NCBI RefSeq assembly: GCF_028595265.1 | Contig: NZ_JAQQXP010000001.1 | Span: 620,001-684,000 of the forward strand | Direction of reading: 5' to 3' | Source of the DNA: Alteromonas gilva | Lineage (GTDB): Bacteria; Pseudomonadota; Gammaproteobacteria; Enterobacterales; Alteromonadaceae | DNA length: 64,000 bases | Shown here: piece by piece, positions 8,830 through 19,043 of the stretch | Layout: the number at the start of each line of letters is the position of its first letter | How positions within the stretch are numbered: position 1 is the first letter of the stretch | Position numbers and translations under genes: made by a program | Notes under the pieces: model-generated | The model's input: the letters and a program-made list of their open reading frames with translations, nothing else | What the model was told of the DNA's origin: nothing | The model's database searches: none

Positions 8830-11800
8830 ATGAAACATCTCAATCGTATTGCCGCAGTATTTAGCGGCGTCGTGTTGGTTACTGGCTGCGGATTCGAACA
8901 GACTACCAATGTAAAAGAGCCTCCGGCGCCGTCGTTGACCGGTCAGTTTGTTGATGCGCCGGTGGGAGGCTTAAGCTATAGCTCGGAGTCGTTTCCGGAT
9001 GGCACCACCAATGCCAATGGTGAGTTTGACTATTTCAGGGGCGATCAGATCACCTTCTCCATTGGTGATTTAGTGTTTCCCAGTGCGCCGGCCTCCAGTT
9101 TACTCACGCCACTGGCACTGTTTAAAACCGATAACCCGTTTAATCCGTCGGTGGTTAATACCCTGCGGTTGTTACAGGCACTGGATACCGATGCGGATCC
9201 CAGTAATGGCATCAGTATCTCACCTGATGCCGCAGCGGCGGCAACGATGCCACTGGCTGATGGTGAAACAATTGAGTCGTTTTTTGCCCAGGACGCTGCT
9301 GATTTTGCCGCCGATGTTGAGCCGTGGCTGGCCTCGGTTGGTGGCAGTGCAACACTGGTCGACTACGACACCGCCGTTGCCCATTTTGTGAATTACCTGG
9401 AAACTGAATATGGCACGCTACTGACTAATGCCATTAACGTTGAGTTGATTACCGGCACGCTCTATAACACCTACATCGCCGGCAATAAAGCGATTAAACA
9501 AGCCGTTACCTTTACGCCCGATGATGCCGGAGGCCTGACCGGTACCTTTACCTTGCTGGCAGGGGAGACTACTACAACGGGCACTTACAACTTTGCCTTT
9601 GGGCGTCGTGCGTTAGTACTTACTACCGACACCAGTACTCACTACCTGGTATCACGCTCGTTTAACACGGTGGATGAGGTCTACAGCCTCTGTTGGTACG
9701 ATAATCCTTCACAGGCGCTAACCAGTCTGGTTCGCAGCTGCGATGCCGATAGCGATCCGAAAGATAACCTGCTGGTACTAAGTGAAGAGCAGGCCGATCT
9801 TGAGCTCATCGCGCTGGAAGAACAAGCGTCAAGTGTTGAGCCAGCGCTGGCAGAGAGTTTTGACACCGATATTAATACGTTCTTCTCGTCAGGTTACAAA
9901 CGCCTTACTGACGATCCTAATAGCGGTCCAATGTATTTTAAAACCGGCGGTAATCCCCTTATCGACCCGAGTTTAGGTCAGCTTACGCTGGCTGGTGCGC
10001 GTTTTACCATTGGTAACGCAGCTGCGAATCCGGGCGCTGAAACGGCCGAGAGCGATACGGTAGGCACCGGTATATTCAATATTAGTCAGGGCTTTACCCT
10101 AAGCTTTGACGTTATCGATCACAATGGTTCCGGCAGTATGAACCTGTACGTCGACAACAATACCACCAGTCAGGGTAAATCAGTTCATGGCGGCGCCAGT
10201 AAATTTGTGGGAATGAGTGTCAACGCGGAGAACTTACCTATTGGTCAGCGTTTCACTTATACCTATGAACCGGGCACTGATGTGAGCGGCTTGCCGGTGG
10301 ACGATCCCGATGCGCGAATCCTGGACGCGACAGTCACGAATTCGTTTTTTCAACTGCGTACCGACAGTTCTGCCAGTGTTACCATCGACAACCTCACGAT
10401 AGAAACAGTTGCCGACGCTGTGGATGTGCCGGAACCGCCACCGGAAGAGCCGGAGGAACCAGCTCCTGAACAACCGGACATTCCTCAGGTTGCCTTACCG
10501 CTTAGCTTTGACTATATCGGCGTGACTGAGGATATATTTTCAGACGCTTTTGCCAGTCTGCTCAACAGTAATGGTGAAACCCTGCCGCTTTATGCCCGTA
10601 CCGGTGGTTCCGTTACCGTGGTTGCCGAAGGTCTGGAAATAGACTCTGGCCGCTTTACTATTGGTAATGCTACCCCTGAGGTAGAAACCACGGGGGACGA
10701 TACCATTAACACCGGGGCATTGGATTTAAGTCGTCCTTACAAAGTGGTAATGGACATTGTGTCGGTGAATGATACTGAAGGTAATAATAAGTTTCAGATC
10801 TACGTAGATAACAATACCAGCAGCAGTAGCAAATCAATTCATGGCTCTGCATCGCGTTTTTACAGTGAACTTATTAATACGCTTGAGCCTGGCACCACGC
10901 TCGAAGTGGAAGGCTTTTTGGCGTCCGAGAACTCCTTTTTACAGCTGCGCACGGAAAGTGGCGGCACTGTGGTGATCAATAATTTGCGTATTGAATATAT
11001 TGAAGATACCACTGTGTTTGCTTGCGCAGACCAGCCGTCACTGTATTTCTGTGACGACTTTAGCAGTGCCAGTACCGACAACTGGGTATTGCTGGCGCAA
11101 CCGGATAATAGCGAAGGTGCAGTAGGCAGCTTTGATATTCTTAATGACAACGGTAATAAAATGTTGCGATATACCGCAGGCAGTGCTGGCGGCGAAATTT
11201 TACAGTTAACCGAAGCCGCGATGGCGAGTATTCCCGATTCGGCTGATTACTTCGTTGAGGCGCGTATTCGCCCTCGCCAAAACAGCACAACGGCAAATAA
11301 ACAGCTGTATTTTACCGCTCGCTACGATAGCACCGGCAATTGGTACGGCGGCGGCTTAAACCTGCAAAACTCATCGAGTAACACGCGGGTTGAAATTGCC
11401 GTTAGTACCGACGGTTCAATAAGCCGGCCGCTGCAAGCGAAAACCCCCTTATTACTGGGCGAAAAAGATGCCACAGACGGTGTCTGGTATCGGGTCCGGT
11501 TTGAGCTGGTCGGCGAAACCCTAACGGCGTATCTGGATGGCGAGAATATGGGCTCGGTAACCGACGCAACCTTCACGGCGAAGGGGCTAATCGGTATGTT
11601 TACCAATAACCGATCATTCGAAATGGATGATTTCAAAGTGGGCGACCCGAGTGTGAAGCCAGTACAGCTAACTTTAGACTTTAAAGATCCGGCCTGGAAC
11701 GCGACGACCACCACAGAGCCGCTATTGGTTTATGTCACCGCCATTCAGGATGACGGTATCACAGACGATAGCTATACGGTGACGACGTCAAATGAGAGTG

Positions 11801-14800
11801 TGGTCAGCGTCAGTGTCGATGGCCCTAATGTAACGTTAACACCGGTGGCAGCTGGCAGCGCGGTCATTACCTTTACCTCTGGTTCCGATCCCACTTTAGT
11901 GCGCGATATCGAAGTCCTGGTAACCGAAGGGTTTGTGATGCCGACCAGTGAATATGGCGATCTGACAGGGAAAGTGTCACCGGCACTGAACGCCAACAAT
12001 GCCTATATTGATGCGCGTTTAACATTGACTTTCGACACACCGCCGACCTTAGGTGACGTGGGAGAAGTGCGTATTTATAATGCCGCTGATGATACCGTTG
12101 CCGATGTGATTACCCTGGGCGGTGATATCGATACACTGGGTTATCCTGACCAGGATCGCTTGCGTCGCGTCAACTACCGTCCGTTTAGTATAGAGGGTAG
12201 TACCCTGACTATCGTGCCGCACAGCAACGCCCTTGATTATGATAAAACCTATTATGTGGCGATTGGCGACGGTGTGGTCACTGACACTGCGCTTAACGGT
12301 GTGTCGTTTGCCGGTATGGGTAAAAGTGCTGGCTGGCAGTTCTCTACCAAAGAGATAGGCCCGTCGGGCACTGACATTACGGTAGATGACGATGGTGTGG
12401 CAGATTTCCGCACGGTTCAGGGCGCGCTAAGCTATGTGATGCAAAATGTGGCGAAAGATACGTCAGCCACCATTACGGTTAAGGCTGGTATGTACAATGA
12501 ATTACTGTACCTGCGCAATAAAAACAACCTGACTATTCAGGGCGAGGATCGCGACAATACCGTTATCTACTACGACAACTATGAGTCGTTCAACGGCGGT
12601 ACCGGCGGCAGCGAGCCATTGGGTGGCGGCACACCCAACGGCGGGCGTAGTGTCTTTTTGGTGGAAAGCGCCGATATGCTGGTACTCAATAACTTTACCC
12701 TCAAAAACAGCCATATTCTGAACAACACAGACTCAAACCAGGCTGAAACGATCTACTTTAACAGTAACCATCGTTTAGTCGCTAACAACATGAACTTCAC
12801 CAGTGAGCAAGACACCTTGCTGCTCAAAGGATACAGCTGGTTCTACAATTCGCTGGTGGCCGGTAATGTTGACTTTATTTGGGGTTATCCGACGGCGGCG
12901 GTGTTCGAAGAAAGCGAAATTCGTACCATTGGAAACTCCAAATATGGAGCAAATGCTGCCGCGCCGGGGGGATATGTGTTGCAGGCAAGAGTACCCAATG
13001 CGGACGATCCGGGTTTTGTATTCTTAAACAGTGACTTTACGCATGGTCCGGGGCCGCTTGGCACTACGGTTGAGCCTGGCTCTACCTATATTGCCCGCAG
13101 CGGTGGTAACAGTAGCTACTTTGATAACATCACGCTTATCAATAATACCTTCGGCGAGCATATTGCAGCGTCGGGCTGGGCCTACAATGGTATTAATGGT
13201 CAGCCACAGCCCAACCCTGACCCGGCGACAGCTAATGCAGGGTGGCGTGAGTATGGCAGTATGAACGCTAATGGTGAGGCGCTAGACCTGTCAGTCCGTG
13301 CTGGCGGCTACATTCTCGCTGAGAGTGAAACAACCGGTTATACCAGCAGGGCGACTATTTTTGCCGGCTACAATGGTGGCGAAGGTTGGGAGCCGCAACC
13401 AGTGGGCGTGCCGGTTATCGTTGAAGAGGTCGCAGACACCGGGTTTGCCGGCGACAACTTTGATATTACCGGGGGTGCTGGTGGTATGACAGTGACGGTA
13501 GATACCGGTGCTAAGCTCACTGCAGCGCTGGCAGATGCCAAGGCGGCTAATTCACCGGTGACCATCTATGTTGATGGTGTTATCACTGACGCTAACAATG
13601 ACGGTAGTGGCCGCTCTATTGACATAAAAGATATGGATAACGTGTCGATTATCGGTGTTGCTGACAGAGGTGAATTTGATGGCATTGGTATTGCTATTCG
13701 TCGTGCCAATAATATTATTATCCAGAACCTGAAAATCCATCACGTACTGACCGGCGGTAAAGATGCGATTTCTATTGAAGGCGACAATGATGGTTCGACG
13801 ACCAGCAACATCTGGATTGATCATAATGAGTTGTACAGCACGCTGGATGTCGATAAGGACTATTATGATGGCCTCATCGATTCTAAGTCCGGGGCGCGAA
13901 ACATTACGATTTCGTACAACTACCTGCATGATCACTGGAAGGGGTCGTTGCATGGCCATACGGATAACGATACCAACAGCGATAACACCGATCGGTTAAT
14001 TACTTTCCATCACAACCGGTTCGAAAATATCGAGTCGCGGCTGCCGTTGTTCCGTTTTGGTTATGGTCATTTGTACAATAACTACTACAACAACATCAGT
14101 TCAACGGCCATCAACTCGCGGATGGGCGCCGAATTGCAAATAGAAAACAATGTGTTCGAAAATACCCAGAACCCCATTGTCTCTTTCTACTCTGCTGAAA
14201 TCGGCTACTGGAATACGTCTGGTAACCTGTTTGGTACTGGCGTAACCTGGACAACGCCTTCTGGTAATGACGTGGTTGCAGGCCCTGATGCAGAGCCAAC
14301 CAGCAGCTATGTAGTGCCCTATGAGTACACTATGGATGAAACCAGCGTGGTGAAGAGCAAGGTAATTAACAACGCTGGTGTTGGTAAGATTGATCAAAGC
14401 GGCCTGGATATACCCGCCATTGGCGACAATGGTGCCGGTGGTGGCAGCGGCGGCAATGATACCGGCACAGACGTAACGCTGCCTTACAGCGAAGATTTCT
14501 CTGCTGACAGTACGGACGCGTTCTTTAGCGCCGCCTACAAGTCATTACCGGCGGATAGCAGTGTCCCACTGCATGCCGTCACCGGTGGTGGTAGTGGGAT
14601 ATCCATTACTGACGGGCAAATCTCGTTGGACAGTGCGCGTTTCACTATTGGTGACACGCAGTCAGGCACTGACACCGCTGATACCGATACTGGCGGACGT
14701 GGTGTATTTGACTTAAGCCGGCCGTATAAAGTGTTGGTCGATATCGTCAGCGTGAGCGATCCGGATGGTGATAATAATTTCCAGCTGTATGTGGATAACA

Positions 14801-14991
14801 ATACCAGTAGCAGCAGTAAATCGGTGCATGGCGGCAGCTCAAAATTCTTCGCCACGCTGATTAATGATCTGACGATTGGCACATTGGAAGTCGAAGGGCC
14901 GGTGGCTACCGCTAATTCGTTTATTCAATTACGAACCGAGAGTGGTGGCACCGTCACACTGGATAACCTGCGGATTGAATATACTGACTGA
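8830..14991 (+). CDS. Giant lipoprotein: pectin methylesterase (CE8) fused to pectate lyase (PL1)
   Basis: This 2053-residue surface lipoprotein carries both steps of pectin depolymerisation. A signal with lipobox LVTGC starts the chain. Domains by rough residue: 338-529, 556-726 and 1884-2052 are three copies of one module sharing a VDNNTSSSSKSVHG motif, likely carbohydrate-binding; 730-940 is a LamG/concanavalin-like fold; 944-1032 is Big2-like; 1034-1177 is a Big5/SwmB-like domain; 1181-1520 is a CE8 pectinesterase (DFRTVQGAL, SEQDTLLLKGY, GNVDFIWG with the catalytic Asp pair); 1537-1857 is a PL1 lyase (IWIDHNE, DGLIDSKSG, ESRLPLFRFG). ATG 8830 is preferred because GGGAGG lies 6 bp upstream; an in-frame GTG at 8824 overlaps that site. 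It follows the TonB receptor by 121 bp and probably shares its transcript. Confidence 0.9.
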   Translation: MKHLNRIAAVFSGVVLVTGCGFEQTTNVKEPPAPSLTGQFVDAPVGGLSYSSESFPDGTTNANGEFDYFRGDQITFSIGDLVFPSAPASSLLTPLALFKTDNPFNPSVVNTLRLLQALDTDADPSNGISISPDAAAAATMPLADGETIESFFAQDAADFAADVEPWLASVGGSATLVDYDTAVAHFVNYLETEYGTLLTNAINVELITGTLYNTYIAGNKAIKQAVTFTPDDAGGLTGTFTLLAGETTTTGTYNFAFGRRALVLTTDTSTHYLVSRSFNTVDEVYSLCWYDNPSQALTSLVRSCDADSDPKDNLLVLSEEQADLELIALEEQASSVEPALAESFDTDINTFFSSGYKRLTDDPNSGPMYFKTGGNPLIDPSLGQLTLAGARFTIGNAAANPGAETAESDTVGTGIFNISQGFTLSFDVIDHNGSGSMNLYVDNNTTSQGKSVHGGASKFVGMSVNAENLPIGQRFTYTYEPGTDVSGLPVDDPDARILDATVTNSFFQLRTDSSASVTIDNLTIETVADAVDVPEPPPEEPEEPAPEQPDIPQVALPLSFDYIGVTEDIFSDAFASLLNSNGETLPLYARTGGSVTVVAEGLEIDSGRFTIGNATPEVETTGDDTINTGALDLSRPYKVVMDIVSVNDTEGNNKFQIYVDNNTSSSSKSIHGSASRFYSELINTLEPGTTLEVEGFLASENSFLQLRTESGGTVVINNLRIEYIEDTTVFACADQPSLYFCDDFSSASTDNWVLLAQPDNSEGAVGSFDILNDNGNKMLRYTAGSAGGEILQLTEAAMASIPDSADYFVEARIRPRQNSTTANKQLYFTARYDSTGNWYGGGLNLQNSSSNTRVEIAVSTDGSISRPLQAKTPLLLGEKDATDGVWYRVRFELVGETLTAYLDGENMGSVTDATFTAKGLIGMFTNNRSFEMDDFKVGDPSVKPVQLTLDFKDPAWNATTTTEPLLVYVTAIQDDGITDDSYTVTTSNESVVSVSVDGPNVTLTPVAAGSAVITFTSGSDPTLVRDIEVLVTEGFVMPTSEYGDLTGKVSPALNANNAYIDARLTLTFDTPPTLGDVGEVRIYNAADDTVADVITLGGDIDTLGYPDQDRLRRVNYRPFSIEGSTLTIVPHSNALDYDKTYYVAIGDGVVTDTALNGVSFAGMGKSAGWQFSTKEIGPSGTDITVDDDGVADFRTVQGALSYVMQNVAKDTSATITVKAGMYNELLYLRNKNNLTIQGEDRDNTVIYYDNYESFNGGTGGSEPLGGGTPNGGRSVFLVESADMLVLNNFTLKNSHILNNTDSNQAETIYFNSNHRLVANNMNFTSEQDTLLLKGYSWFYNSLVAGNVDFIWGYPTAAVFEESEIRTIGNSKYGANAAAPGGYVLQARVPNADDPGFVFLNSDFTHGPGPLGTTVEPGSTYIARSGGNSSYFDNITLINNTFGEHIAASGWAYNGINGQPQPNPDPATANAGWREYGSMNANGEALDLSVRAGGYILAESETTGYTSRATIFAGYNGGEGWEPQPVGVPVIVEEVADTGFAGDNFDITGGAGGMTVTVDTGAKLTAALADAKAANSPVTIYVDGVITDANNDGSGRSIDIKDMDNVSIIGVADRGEFDGIGIAIRRANNIIIQNLKIHHVLTGGKDAISIEGDNDGSTTSNIWIDHNELYSTLDVDKDYYDGLIDSKSGARNITISYNYLHDHWKGSLHGHTDNDTNSDNTDRLITFHHNRFENIESRLPLFRFGYGHLYNNYYNNISSTAINSRMGAELQIENNVFENTQNPIVSFYSAEIGYWNTSGNLFGTGVTWTTPSGNDVVAGPDAEPTSSYVVPYEYTMDETSVVKSKVINNAGVGKIDQSGLDIPAIGDNGAGGGSGGNDTGTDVTLPYSEDFSADSTDAFFSAAYKSLPADSSVPLHAVTGGGSGISITDGQISLDSARFTIGDTQSGTDTADTDTGGRGVFDLSRPYKVLVDIVSVSDPDGDNNFQLYVDNNTSSSSKSVHGGSSKFFATLINDLTIGTLEVEGPVATANSFIQLRTESGGTVTLDNLRIEYTD

Positions 14992-15013
14992 CACAGAATA
15001 AATTAACCGTTTG

Positions 15014-15050
15014 AAATCCGTAGTGCCGCCGCGCACTGCGGATTTTTTTT
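15014..15050 (+). terminator. Intrinsic terminator after the pectinesterase-lyase gene
   Basis: AAATCCGTAGTGC pairs with GCACTGCGGATTT with one mismatch, followed by a run of eight T. This is a strong rho-independent terminator 23 bp after the stop. Confidence 0.9.
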
Positions 15051-15263
15051 GTTTTTTTTAAAATCTCACATCAACCAGGATTTTACTTTGCGGGGATTCT
15101 TAGGCTTTTGTTTTTATTAATGTATTTATTGTTTTAATGGGTGCTGTTGCATTGCCAAAATAGCGTAAAAATATAAAATAGTATACGATTTTAAAAAATA
15201 ACTGGAAAATTTTACAGTATTGTCATATAGTTAATAGGGCAACATAACTAAGGAGGATGTCAA

Positions 15264-15401
15264 ATGAAAGCTTTTAAACGATTCTTCAAGCGAGCACATC
15301 CATACACTGTTGCTTTTTATCTAGGCAGAAAGAATACCCAAAAAATCTTAAACTGTAAGATTAAGAAGAAGTCAGAACTGTTCGACGAACAGCATGGTTA
15401 A
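15264..15401 (+). CDS. Small basic protein, 45 residues
   Basis: An ATG preceded by AAGGAGGAT opens a 45-codon frame beginning MKAFKRFFKRAHPYTVAFYL and ending DEQHG. It is rich in Lys/Arg with a short central hydrophobic patch. The strong ribosome site, an AT-rich leader upstream and a hairpin with T-run just after the stop make this a likely independent transcription unit. I do not recognise a family. The gene lies between two terminators in a gap of almost 600 bp. Function unknown. Confidence 0.6.
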   Translation: MKAFKRFFKRAHPYTVAFYLGRKNTQKILNCKIKKKSELFDEQHG

Positions 15402-15416
15402 GGCTTGAAGGCAAAG

Positions 15417-15443
15417 AGGCTCTATTAACGTGGGGCCTTTTTT
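15417..15443 (+). terminator. Terminator after the small gene
   Basis: AGGCTC and GGGCCT pair (one G-T pair) around a 10-base loop, followed by six T. The hairpin begins 16 bp after the stop of the 45-codon gene. Confidence 0.65.
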
Positions 15444-15585
15444 GCGCCTGTAATATGGGTTGAGCGGGCAGTTGTGAGCTGCCCTCAGATAACCAACGCA
15501 CTGCGGCGGGCTCAACGTCTTAAACCTTGAAACCCACTCGTGTGCCTGCTCTTGTGTATGACTACCAACAACCTCTGAATCATCT

Positions 15586-16710
15586 TTACTCTTTACATTG
15601 CGCCACGCCTTGCCCGGCAGTCCATTGCAGCGCATCCTTTAGTAACTGCATGTTTTCTTTGTTGGCGTAAACTTCTTCACGGTGGCCAATGGCAGTGTAC
15701 ATGGCTCTGCCCTGACGCACACAATGCTTCCAGGCTATCGGGTGGGTATCGCCCATCGCCAAATTGCCTGGTGTATAGCTGGACTCGTCAATACTGAGTA
15801 CGTATTCCACATTATCAATCTGCGGTTCACTGGCAAAGGAATACCACTCATCTTTTAATGACCAGGTTTGCGGCAGCGATGCACCGACACGGCCGTCATT
15901 TATATGTGTGGTTAGTTCGGCGGTCTGAAATTGTGGCTCCATGGGGTGACCAATAAACTGTGCGCCTAACAATGAGTCGCGGTACCAATCCCAATAGTAA
16001 ACCGAATCGCCGCCCGAGGCATGTACGCCAAGAAAGCCACCGCCATTATGCATATAGTCTTCAAAGGCCTTGCGTTGTGACAGGGTCAGGGTATCACCAC
16101 TAACATTATTCCACACGACAACATCAAACTGGGCCAGGTTACTGGCTACAAATGCCCCGCCATGCGCGGTCACCGTCACGCCATACCCCATGTCTTTTGC
16201 CAAACGCTTAAAGGCTTCAGTGGCTGCGGTGACCGAGCGGCCATGGTCATAGCCATTGATTTTCTGAAAAACCAATACCTGAACAGGTTCATTGCCAACC
16301 GTAAACAGCTGTGGTTCGGCGTCGAAACGTGCACAGCGGGCGGTTTGATCGTCAGTCGTCACCGGCAATTTTTTAAGTGCTGCATCGAGCTTGTCGATAC
16401 CTGGTTTGGCCGGATCCATGCGGGCAATCAATTGCTCCAGAGTAAGGATGGTTGCCAGTGATGGTACCGTGTCACTGAGCAACCACGCCGGTAGCGTGGC
16501 AAACAGGCCTGGGTAATACTGCTCGGTGAGTTCACGGGCTGCCGGGCGGGTCATTATGTCATAGGCGGGCAGGCTAACACTGAAGGGGGCATTACGCAGA
16601 GCACAGTTGGTAATTGGTTTATCCTGGGCAAACAGGTTATTGCAAAAAAAAGAGCCGCTGACCAGCAGGGTAGTGACGGCTATGTTTGACAACGCTTTAA
16701 ATGTTTTCAT
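15586..16710 (-). CDS. Secreted ThuA-domain protein
   Basis: This 374-residue protein has a Sec signal peptide (ending LFAQ) and a C-terminal ThuA-like domain (class I glutamine-amidotransferase-like fold) from about residue 145. Visible features are VLVFQKINGYDHGRSV, FDVVVWNNVSGDTL, FEDYMHNGGGFLGVHASGGD and the terminal AMYTAIGHREEVY segment. ThuA-like proteins accompany polysaccharide and trehalose utilisation genes, but their biochemical role is poorly defined. The 120-residue N-terminal part is not recognised. The gene is divergent from nothing and reads towards the small gene at 15264. A LacI-type half-palindrome lies just upstream. Function in pectin use is inferred from context. Confidence 0.75.
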   Translation of the reverse strand: MKTFKALSNIAVTTLLVSGSFFCNNLFAQDKPITNCALRNAPFSVSLPAYDIMTRPAARELTEQYYPGLFATLPAWLLSDTVPSLATILTLEQLIARMDPAKPGIDKLDAALKKLPVTTDDQTARCARFDAEPQLFTVGNEPVQVLVFQKINGYDHGRSVTAATEAFKRLAKDMGYGVTVTAHGGAFVASNLAQFDVVVWNNVSGDTLTLSQRKAFEDYMHNGGGFLGVHASGGDSVYYWDWYRDSLLGAQFIGHPMEPQFQTAELTTHINDGRVGASLPQTWSLKDEWYSFASEPQIDNVEYVLSIDESSYTPGNLAMGDTHPIAWKHCVRQGRAMYTAIGHREEVYANKENMQLLKDALQWTAGQGVAQCKE

Positions 16711-16733
16711 GATTTTTCCTGATTGGCTAACAC

Positions 16734-16745
16734 GTAAGCGCTTCC
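16734..16745. promoter_or_regulatory. LacI-type operator candidate upstream of the ThuA gene
   Basis: GTAAGCGCTTCC contains the palindrome AAGCGCTT with a central CG, 24 bp before the start codon. Sites of this shape are common for LacI-family regulators. It does not match the TGCCACCGGTGGCA motif seen elsewhere. Confidence 0.35.
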
Positions 16746-16945
16746 AACGGTGATAGTTCAGCGCAGTGATAACTGAAACCCTATTTTGTTAGGTGGCTTA
16801 ACAATGAGTGACACGTACGATAACCGGCTGGAGCGACAATGAAAAGTTCGAATGTTAAAAATAACGCTTTGTGTTAACCAATTTGCAACAAGTGATGGTG
16901 CGAGCAAATAAAGACCAGTGCTATGCCGCAACAATCAAAGGTTTG

Positions 16946-18784
16946 TTACCAGGGGAAAAACCAGGGAACTAAATAGTAGCAGCACACAAATACCCAACCA
17001 AGCATGGGCAGGCCCAACTTAATGAAGTCGATAAACCGATACTTACCGGGCTCTACAATTAAGGTAATAATCGGCGAGGCGACCGGTGTTAAGAAAGCGG
17101 CTGATGCCGCGAATATAACAGTCATGGCCATTGGGTAGGGCGATACTGACAGTTGATCGGCAATACTAATGGCGATGGGAGCCATCAGTACTGCAGATGC
17201 CGTATTGGATAATATATTGGTTAACAGGGCTGTGATAAAAAACAACATGACCAGTAAGGTATGCGGCGAAGCATCTGCCGCCAGGCTAATTAAACTGCCG
17301 ACAATCATGTCGGTACCCCCTGTTTGTTGCAGCGCCTCAGCCAGCGGCAACATACCGGCCAGCAAGACCAGGCTTTGCCAATGGATGGCACGGTAGGCGT
17401 CTGCTGCGCTCAGGCAGCGGGTCACGACGCCGGCGATAACGGCCAGCATCACCGCCGCAATCAGTGGCATCCAGTTAAAGACCGAGCTTAGCACCAGTAA
17501 TGCGATAATCACTAAGGCCACAGGCATGCGTTTATAGGCTGGCACGATGTCGTCGGCTTCCGACGGTGTTTCCAATAACACAAAGTCATGCTTTTGCTGC
17601 TTTAGTCTGGCGATTTTTGTCCAGGTACCGGTAACGAGTAAACTGTCAGAGGCTTGTAAGGGCGTGTTTTGGTAGTCGGCCAGAGGCTCTCGTTTGCGCC
17701 GCACACCATATACATCCAGATCATAGTGATCGCGAAACCGGGCATCACGCACAGACTTACCAATGAGCTTTGAATCAGGATGAATCAATACACTTACCGC
17801 ACCAAACTCCCAGCTGCGGTACTGAGTTTCCATCTGCGACGGATGAAACGGAGCCAGCCCCAGCGTCTGTTCGACGCGGTCGCTATCTTCAGGATGCATT
17901 GCAACATGTAATATATCGCCGCTGTGTAACACGATATCCGGCGATACCCCGGCTTTTAGCTTGCGCCAGCCGCGGGTTTGCTGGGAAAGATCGAGAATAC
18001 GGATACCATAGCGGTTGTAGAGGCCACTTTGGCCAATAGTTTTACCCTGTAGCGGCGATGTTTCACTGATGCGTAAATAGGTGAGTTGATGGTCGACCTG
18101 ATATTCATGCCACAAGGCCTGAATTGACCGCTGCGGCGAGCGTTCAGCCGCCACACGGTTATCAGGCAGCCAGTGGCGCCCCCAAAGCAGCATATATCCA
18201 ATTAATCCTGCCAGCACGATAAGTCCGGGGGCGGTAAATGTAAAAAAGCGCAACGGTGCATAACCTGCGGTGTTCAAGGCTTCGCTGACCACCAGGTTAG
18301 GGGGCGTCGCGATAAGCGTAAGCATACCGCTAACCAGCGCGGCATAGGACATGGGTAATAACAACTGACTGGCACTGTGACCGGTTTGTTTGGCAATGCG
18401 CAATACAATAGGAATAAAGATTGCGACGACGGCAGTTGAGCTCATTACCGCGCTCAACAGGGCACTGGCCAGCATCAGCATGAGCAGTAATTTATTGGCA
18501 GAGCTGCGACTATGCCGACCTATCCAGTCACCTACAAAGCGAGCAACGCCGGTACGGTCCAGCATCTCACCTACAACCAGCAGCGCCGCAATAAGCACCA
18601 CGACCGGGTTGCCAAAGCCTGCCATCGCCTCGCTCACAGAAAGAATGTCGCCGAGCATTAAGGCCAGCACAACGCTTATGGCAATCATGTCGTAACGCAC
18701 ACGGTTACTGGCCATTAATAAAGCGGCAAGGGCAATGACGACAAAAACATAGTGGGCATGTAAGGCCAGTGGCACAGTGAACAT
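16946..18784 (-). CDS. SLC13-family permease with two RCK_C domains
   Basis: This 612-residue inner-membrane transporter is of the divalent anion/sodium symporter (SLC13/DASS, ArsB-like) type. The N-terminal half has about six membrane helices including NPVVVLIAALLVVGEML; the middle (about residues 215-400) is a soluble insert with two TrkA-C/RCK_C-like repeats (TIGQSGLYNRYGIRIL and LIGKSVRDARFRDHYDL); the C-terminal half returns to the membrane with TNILSNTASAVLMAPIAIS. ATG 18784 is preferred because GGGAG lies 6 bp upstream; a TTG at 18802 is in frame. Family members carry sulfate, dicarboxylates or other anions. A role in exporting or importing uronate-derived acids is possible but not shown. 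Confidence 0.85.
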   Translation of the reverse strand: MFTVPLALHAHYVFVVIALAALLMASNRVRYDMIAISVVLALMLGDILSVSEAMAGFGNPVVVLIAALLVVGEMLDRTGVARFVGDWIGRHSRSSANKLLLMLMLASALLSAVMSSTAVVAIFIPIVLRIAKQTGHSASQLLLPMSYAALVSGMLTLIATPPNLVVSEALNTAGYAPLRFFTFTAPGLIVLAGLIGYMLLWGRHWLPDNRVAAERSPQRSIQALWHEYQVDHQLTYLRISETSPLQGKTIGQSGLYNRYGIRILDLSQQTRGWRKLKAGVSPDIVLHSGDILHVAMHPEDSDRVEQTLGLAPFHPSQMETQYRSWEFGAVSVLIHPDSKLIGKSVRDARFRDHYDLDVYGVRRKREPLADYQNTPLQASDSLLVTGTWTKIARLKQQKHDFVLLETPSEADDIVPAYKRMPVALVIIALLVLSSVFNWMPLIAAVMLAVIAGVVTRCLSAADAYRAIHWQSLVLLAGMLPLAEALQQTGGTDMIVGSLISLAADASPHTLLVMLFFITALLTNILSNTASAVLMAPIAISIADQLSVSPYPMAMTVIFAASAAFLTPVASPIITLIVEPGKYRFIDFIKLGLPMLGWVFVCCYYLVPWFFPW

Positions 18785-18928
18785 AAAAAGCTCCCGAAAC
18801 AACTATCCCTGTGACGTCGAGATTACACAGAATGAATGTTATATAACCAGAGTACTGAACTTGCCCGCTAAATAACAGTGGACTGGATCAATAGAAGTGG
18901 CATGAAGGCTGACTGGAGAGGCGCAAAA

Positions 18929-18983
18929 GAAAACCCCCGTGCGTGTGGGTCAACCGATTACGCTGTAATCTCGCACGAGGGTT
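18929..18983 (-). terminator. Terminator after the GH43 arabinanase gene (minus strand)
   Basis: AACCCTCGTGCG and CGCACGGGGGTT (minus-strand reading) form a GC-rich stem followed by TTTCTTTTG. It lies 60 bp after the arabinanase stop and separates it from the SLC13 gene. Confidence 0.75.
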
Positions 18984-19043
18984 AGGGCACATGGCGGCAA
19001 ACCAGTTAACGCTGTGTTTGCCGGTATTGTTATTGTAATTGGC

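Noticed and set aside
13552..13959. A 135-codon minus-strand frame inside the pectinesterase-lyase gene
   Set aside because: It lies fully within a conserved catalytic domain on the other strand; no ribosome site and no family.
15372..15635. An 87-codon minus-strand frame
   Set aside because: It overlaps the end of the ThuA gene in another frame, crosses a terminator and has no recognisable protein features.
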